Below are positions 60,604-64,000 of a stretch of 64,000 nt of DNA, in pieces (the first letter of the stretch is position 1; each line of letters starts with the position of its first letter). Origin of the DNA: CAWFQB01 sp965277875. GTDB lineage: Bacteria > Armatimonadota > Chthonomonadetes > Chthonomonadales > Chthonomonadaceae. A program made the translations under genes and the position numbers. The notes under the pieces were generated by a model, which ran no database searches, was not told where the DNA came from, and saw only the letters and a list, made by a program, of their open reading frames with translations. The stretch is taken from assembly GCA_965277875.1 (NCBI GenBank), contig CBDIDV010000002.1:5518001-5582000 (forward strand), in the 5' to 3' direction.

Positions 60604-60752
60604 GTCTTGCTCGTTGTTTATTGGACGGCAGGGCAGCGCAATATGTTCAAAACTCGTTTGTACAAGATTGCGCCGCATGTCTTTACACCTGGCCTTCTTC
60701 AATCTTCAATAAACGACAAACAACAAACAACTACTCTATCTGGGAGATCAAA
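60604..60752. repeat. Intercistronic leader with TTGTTTATTG/CAATAAACGA arms and CAACAAA words
   Basis: After the permease stop, CGTTGTTTATTGG (60611-60623) is answered by CAATAAACGACAAACAACAA (60707-60726) just before GGGAGA and the ATG. The arms are imperfect and the words belong to the CAACAAA family. Confidence 0.6.
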
Positions 60753-61796
60753 ATGCGATTGAACCGACAATGGGGCGGCGTGATCGGCGCGGGCGCGTTG
60801 GGACTGACGCTGTGGGGCTGTCCTAAAGAGAAACCGGCAGACAGCGCAGGGACTTCCGCGCCGGGAATGGGCGGCAAAACGACCGGCGCGGCAGGCGGGG
60901 ATGGCACGGGCGGTATGCAGATCGCCGTGATTCCCAAAGGAACCGAAAACTCCTATTGGAAAATGCTGGATGCGGGAGCCGAGGCGGCTGGCAAGGAAGA
61001 AAACGTCAAAATCATCTGGCAGGGGCCGAACAAGGAAAACAGTTTCGCCGACCAGATTGATGTGGTACAAACGCAGATCAACAACCACGTCAGCGGCATC
61101 GTGCTGGCCGCGACCGAGCAGGAGAGTCTGGCCCCGCCCGTGAAGAACGCCACGGACAAAGGTATTCCCGTCGTGATGGTGGACAGCGGGCTTGCCAAAG
61201 ACAAGGATACCAGCGTCTGCTACATCGCCACGGACAACGTTGAGGGCGGGCGCAAGGCCGCCGATGCGCTCGCCCTGGTTATGGGCGACAAGGGCAAGGT
61301 GGCCGTGCTGTCGTTCGTGAAAGGCTCGCAGTCGTCCGACGACCGCGAAAACGGCTTTTTGGAGCGGATTAAAAAGCATCCCGGCATCGTGGTCGTAGAC
61401 CCCATCTACTACGACAACAGCAACCCCACCGACGCTCTGAACCAGTCGCAGAACATCCTGACCGCGCATCCCGACATCACGGGCATTTTCGCCACGAACG
61501 AGCCGGGCGGCATTGGTGCCGGCAACTATTTGCAGCAGCGCAAACTGGCCGGCAAAATCAAGCTGGTCGCGTATGACAGCAGCGACGAGGAAGTAAAATT
61601 TTTGCAGGACGGCACTGTCCAGGCGCTCATCGTGCAGGACCCGTACCAGATGGGCTACAAAGGCGTAAAGACCGTGATCAAGGCCATCAAAAAGCAGCCC
61701 ATCGGGGCCAAGTTCATAGACAGCGGCGTCAACGTCATCACCAAAGACAACATGAACACGCCCGCCATGCAAAAACTGCTCAAGCCAGGATCATAA
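60753..61796 (+). CDS. Sugar-binding lipoprotein of ABC transporter (RbsB-like)
   Basis: A 347-residue periplasmic binding protein of the ribose/galactose (type I) fold. The signal GALGLTLWGCPKE has a lipobox with Cys24. A Gly/Thr-rich linker leads to IAVIPKGTENSYWKMLDAGAEAAG, QTQINNHVSGIVLAATEQ, IPVVMVDSG, GIFATNEPGGIGAGNYL and VAYDSSDEEVKFLQDG, all family landmarks. The ATG at 60753 follows GGGAGA; a longer frame that runs back into the permease gene is a shadow. It is cotranscribed with the permease. Confidence 0.92.
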   Translation: MRLNRQWGGVIGAGALGLTLWGCPKEKPADSAGTSAPGMGGKTTGAAGGDGTGGMQIAVIPKGTENSYWKMLDAGAEAAGKEENVKIIWQGPNKENSFADQIDVVQTQINNHVSGIVLAATEQESLAPPVKNATDKGIPVVMVDSGLAKDKDTSVCYIATDNVEGGRKAADALALVMGDKGKVAVLSFVKGSQSSDDRENGFLERIKKHPGIVVVDPIYYDNSNPTDALNQSQNILTAHPDITGIFATNEPGGIGAGNYLQQRKLAGKIKLVAYDSSDEEVKFLQDGTVQALIVQDPYQMGYKGVKTVIKAIKKQPIGAKFIDSGVNVITKDNMNTPAMQKLLKPGS

Positions 61797-61887
61797 AAAG
61801 AAGAAGAAAGCAGAAAAACGGCAAATCAGGGCTTTATCGGTAAGCACGGACGTACTTCGAGACGGCAAGCAGAGGGCAGGTACAGGC

Positions 61888-62337
61888 ATGACGCAGGAAC
61901 CGAAACCGGGCAAGCGCATTGTGAGCAAGGGCGCGTATATGAAAGCCTCAGCAGGAAAGGTTTTCACAATCGTACTTTTTATTGGTATGGGCTGTTATTG
62001 TGCTTTATCCACATTGAGAATGTTCCAAAAACTGCTTTCTAAATCGGACGGCGTCATGCTGTTACCTATCCTTGCCATTTGTCTGATAATGACTGGCGGA
62101 TTGTGCTTTGTAATTTTCTCAATTATTCGTGGTCTCGTGTTCATCAAGCAAGTAGACATAGGCATTCCCCTCACCCGCGCCAACACCGCCGATCTTCCCG
62201 CGCCCGAAACTTTGGTGCGCGCGTCGTCGGAGCCGTCGCAGGCACAAGAAGCCGTGTTGCTCCGCGCCGCCGCAGAAGGGCAGGAAACGCCGCCTGAACA
62301 GTTGGTACGAGCGTCCGTGGGGATGGAGCAGCCATGA
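61888..62337 (+). CDS. Small two-helix membrane protein of unknown function
   Basis: A 149-residue protein with two transmembrane helices (VFTIVLFIGMGCYCAL and MLLPILAICLIMTGGLCFVIFS). A hydrophilic C-terminal part contains two similar stretches, ETLVRASSEPSQAQEA and EQLVRASVGMEQP. I recognise no family. The ATG follows AGGTACAGG. It is 91 bases after the binding-protein gene and may be read through from it. Composition in the helix region is more AT-rich than its neighbours. Confidence 0.6.
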   Translation: MTQEPKPGKRIVSKGAYMKASAGKVFTIVLFIGMGCYCALSTLRMFQKLLSKSDGVMLLPILAICLIMTGGLCFVIFSIIRGLVFIKQVDIGIPLTRANTADLPAPETLVRASSEPSQAQEAVLLRAAAEGQETPPEQLVRASVGMEQP

Positions 62338-62370
62338 AGAAAAAACTGCAAGTACGAGTTTGTTGAGATA

Positions 62371-62400
62371 ACCACCATATACCCATAACACCCATAATCG
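62371..62400. repeat. ACCCATA word repeat
   Basis: Three ACCCATA-type words (ACCACCATA, TACCCATAA, CACCCATAA) lie between the two small genes in the 101-base gap. No inverted arm is visible. Confidence 0.5.
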
Positions 62401-62438
62401 AGTGGAAGAAGGGGTTATAGAAGGAAGGTTTTGAGAAC

Positions 62439-62708
62439 ATGAACAAGACATCTGAGGTTGACGACAACAAAACGAACGAGGCGAATGAGGCGGGTGACTC
62501 TTGGGCGAGTGAGTGGCTGGACGCCGTAGCCGATGGCTCCAACACCATGAGTCAGCGCAAACTCACTTCGATTGAGCGGCGCGGCGGGGGGCTGGAGGCC
62601 GTGAAAGCGCTCGCGCAGGAGAAGGGCGTTCACCTGCTCCTGATAGAGGACGACAAGGGTAACGAACTGGTCGCGGCCAGCGTAAAGCCGTTTACCGTAG
62701 TCTGCTGA
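62439..62708 (+). CDS. Small acidic protein of unknown function
   Basis: An 89-residue protein, acidic at the N-terminus (NKTSEVDDNKTNEANEAGD) and with a more ordered second half (GGGLEAVKALAQEKGVHLLLIEDDKGNELVAASVKPF) predicted as helix-strand-strand. I recognise no family. A strong AAGGAAGG precedes the ATG by nine bases, and a terminator follows at 62742, so it is probably a real gene. Confidence 0.6.
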   Translation: MNKTSEVDDNKTNEANEAGDSWASEWLDAVADGSNTMSQRKLTSIERRGGGLEAVKALAQEKGVHLLLIEDDKGNELVAASVKPFTVVC

Positions 62709-62741
62709 ACAAGAGGGCGTCCGTACAGGCTTCACCCTTTC

Positions 62742-62792
62742 GCCGCGTTTGGGCCGCAATATGCCACGCCGGGAGCGTGAACGCGGCTTTTT
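62742..62792 (+). terminator. Rho-independent terminator
   Basis: GCCGCG (62742-62747) pairs with CGCGGC (62782-62787), followed by TTTTT; an inner CACGC/GCGTG stem (62765-62779) is nested inside. It ends the transporter and small-gene transcript. Confidence 0.65.
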
Positions 62793-62922
62793 GTCATGCC
62801 TGCCCCTGTTCGCCGCGCATTTTCAAGATATTCAGGGTAACAAGCAACACGGCACAGTGTCAAATGGTACAGTGTATTCATCATGTGTAGATGTGCGCGG
62901 AATGGCGTCCGGCGGGGGAACT

Positions 62923-64000
62923 ATGGCAGGGATACGGCGAACGATTGGGGCGGGGTTGTTGAGCGGAGGCGCACTCGTAGCGTTTTCCGCATTGAGTGTG
63001 CAGGCGGGACAGCAAAAAAACGCGCCTGCCGCGCCCGTGCAATCCGGCGCGACGGCAGCAGGGACGGGGAACGTGGCCGGGGCGATGACGCCCGCGCAAT
63101 CGGCGTTTTTTGAAAGCAAGGTGCGGCCCGTTCTTATCGCCAACTGCTACGCCTGTCACGGCATGGGGCAGGCGCGGGCCGACATTACGCTCGACAGCAT
63201 GGCGGGCCTGCTCAAAGGCAACGCGCATGGCCCCGTCGTGGTTCCGGGCGACCCCGCCAACAGCGTCCTGATGCACGTCCTGGCTTACGACGGCAAGATC
63301 AAAATGCCGCCGTCGGGCAAGCTGCGGGTCGAAGAGATCGCCGCGCTCGCCGCCTGGGTGAAGATGGGTGCGCCATTTCCCACGAACGGCAAAGCGCAGG
63401 GCGAAAGCAGCAGCGTCGCCGCGCCTGTGAAGGCGGAAAAGGTCGTGACTGCGGCCAACAAGCAGATGTGGCCGTTCAAGCCGTTTCGCAAGCCTGCCCT
63501 GCCGCCCATGAAAGACACGCTCTGGGCCAAAACTCCGATTGACCGCTTCATTCTCGCCAAAATGGAAATGCAGGGACTGAAACCCGCCCTCCCCGCAAGC
63601 CGCCGCGACCTGATACGCCGCGCCTACTTCGATCTGATCGGCCTGCCGCCCACGCCCGCCGACACGCTGGCCTTCGAGTCCGACAAATCTCCCAATGCGT
63701 TCGCCAAAGTCGTGGATAGGCTGCTTGCCAGTCCGCAGTACGGCGAGCGGTGGGGGCGGCACTGGCTGGACGTGGCCCGCTACGCCGACAGCAACGGCCT
63801 GGACGAGAACATCGCCTTTGCGAATGCGTTCCGCTATCGGGATTACGTGGTGCAGGCGTTCAACAAAGACAAGCCGTATGACCAGTTCGTTCGCGAGCAG
63901 CTTGCGGGCGATCTGCTGCCCGCCGCTACGGACGAGGAGCGTAACGAGCATCTTGTCGCGACCGGCTTTTTGTCCCTCGGCCCCAAAGTGCTTGCCGAAC
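62923..64000 (+). CDS. Planctomycete-type cytochrome c / DUF1549 protein (3' end outside window)
   Basis: The first 359 residues of a PSCyt1-DUF1549(-DUF1553) protein. After a signal peptide (TIGAGLLSGGALVAFSALSVQAG) comes a cytochrome c-like domain with CYACH (haem-binding CxxCH) in VRPVLIANCYACHGMGQARADITLDS and PPSGKLRVEEIAALAAWVKMGAPFP. The DUF1549 domain begins at IDRFILAKMEMQGLKP and continues through RRDLIRRAYFDLIGLPPTP, YGERWGRHWLDVARYADSNGLDE and FVREQLAGDLL. The family is very common in Planctomycetota and some related phyla. The exact function is unknown, and the C-terminal DUF1553 expected from the family is not visible. An alternative start at 62902 is in frame. Confidence 0.9.
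   Translation, partial: MAGIRRTIGAGLLSGGALVAFSALSVQAGQQKNAPAAPVQSGATAAGTGNVAGAMTPAQSAFFESKVRPVLIANCYACHGMGQARADITLDSMAGLLKGNAHGPVVVPGDPANSVLMHVLAYDGKIKMPPSGKLRVEEIAALAAWVKMGAPFPTNGKAQGESSSVAAPVKAEKVVTAANKQMWPFKPFRKPALPPMKDTLWAKTPIDRFILAKMEMQGLKPALPASRRDLIRRAYFDLIGLPPTPADTLAFESDKSPNAFAKVVDRLLASPQYGERWGRHWLDVARYADSNGLDENIAFANAFRYRDYVVQAFNKDKPYDQFVREQLAGDLLPAATDEERNEHLVATGFLSLGPKVLAE

Overview
The window is about 62% GC and densely coded, with no rRNA or tRNA gene visible. No marker fixes the taxonomy. The mix suggests a Gram-negative-type environmental bacterium of the Armatimonadota/Planctomycetota kind: a planctomycete-type cytochrome c/DUF1549 protein, a secretin-based secretion/pilus operon with sigma-54 encoded divergently from it, a very large surface-glycan operon, and many word-like intergenic repeats. 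This placement is an inference of low confidence.

Region 1 (1-4400): a partial pseudouridine synthase and a D,D-carboxypeptidase on the minus strand. The carboxypeptidase appears to use an ATC start codon behind a consensus promoter and AGGAGG. A compositionally distinct island follows: a DUF262-DUF1524 (GmrSD-like) protein directly followed by a DUF2281/MazF toxin-antitoxin pair. Region 2 (4470-6650): a BadF/N-acetylglucosamine-kinase-like protein and a manganese catalase with a complete ligand set.

Region 3 (6951-25262, all minus strand): an 18-kb glycan operon of 17 genes. It holds pseudaminic-acid-type genes (PseG, PseI), a sugar formyltransferase-like protein, three SpsF-like cytidylyltransferases, class III and DegT aminotransferases, two Gfo/Idh oxidoreductases, two GNAT acetyltransferases, two GT-B-like proteins, and a HisF2-HisH2-WbpG amidine-forming trio. 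Together they look able to make and activate a decorated nonulosonic acid or related amino sugar, although PseB and a clear CMP-Pse synthetase are not in view. Region 4 (25359-43170): rpoN, then divergently PilB, PilC, GspG/H/I/J/K, a PilM-PilN fusion carrying a long Gly/Asn/Gln-rich segment, PilO-like, PilP/GspC-like and a secretin. Many start at TTG or GTG behind AAGGAG. A strong hairpin closes the operon.

Region 5 (43195-53110): pyrE, a carotenoid-biosynthesis-like membrane protein, mnmE, a TIM-barrel isomerase-like protein, and the run zwf, RDD protein, large membrane protein, inositol monophosphatase. Region 6 (53357-64000): several orphan genes, some behind consensus promoters: a six-helix membrane protein, an XRE-TPR protein, a lipoprotein, a Yip1-like/zincin fusion, a sugar ABC permease and binding lipoprotein without an ATPase, two small unknown genes, and the 5' part of a PSCyt1-DUF1549 protein.

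The most unusual feature is a set of word-like low-complexity repeats (TTGTTTG, AATCCTG, TTTCGTTTG, TTTGCG, TGTCTCCC and others) and long inverted repeats at gene junctions. They form stop-hairpin-start arrangements and in places are read through into coding sequence.
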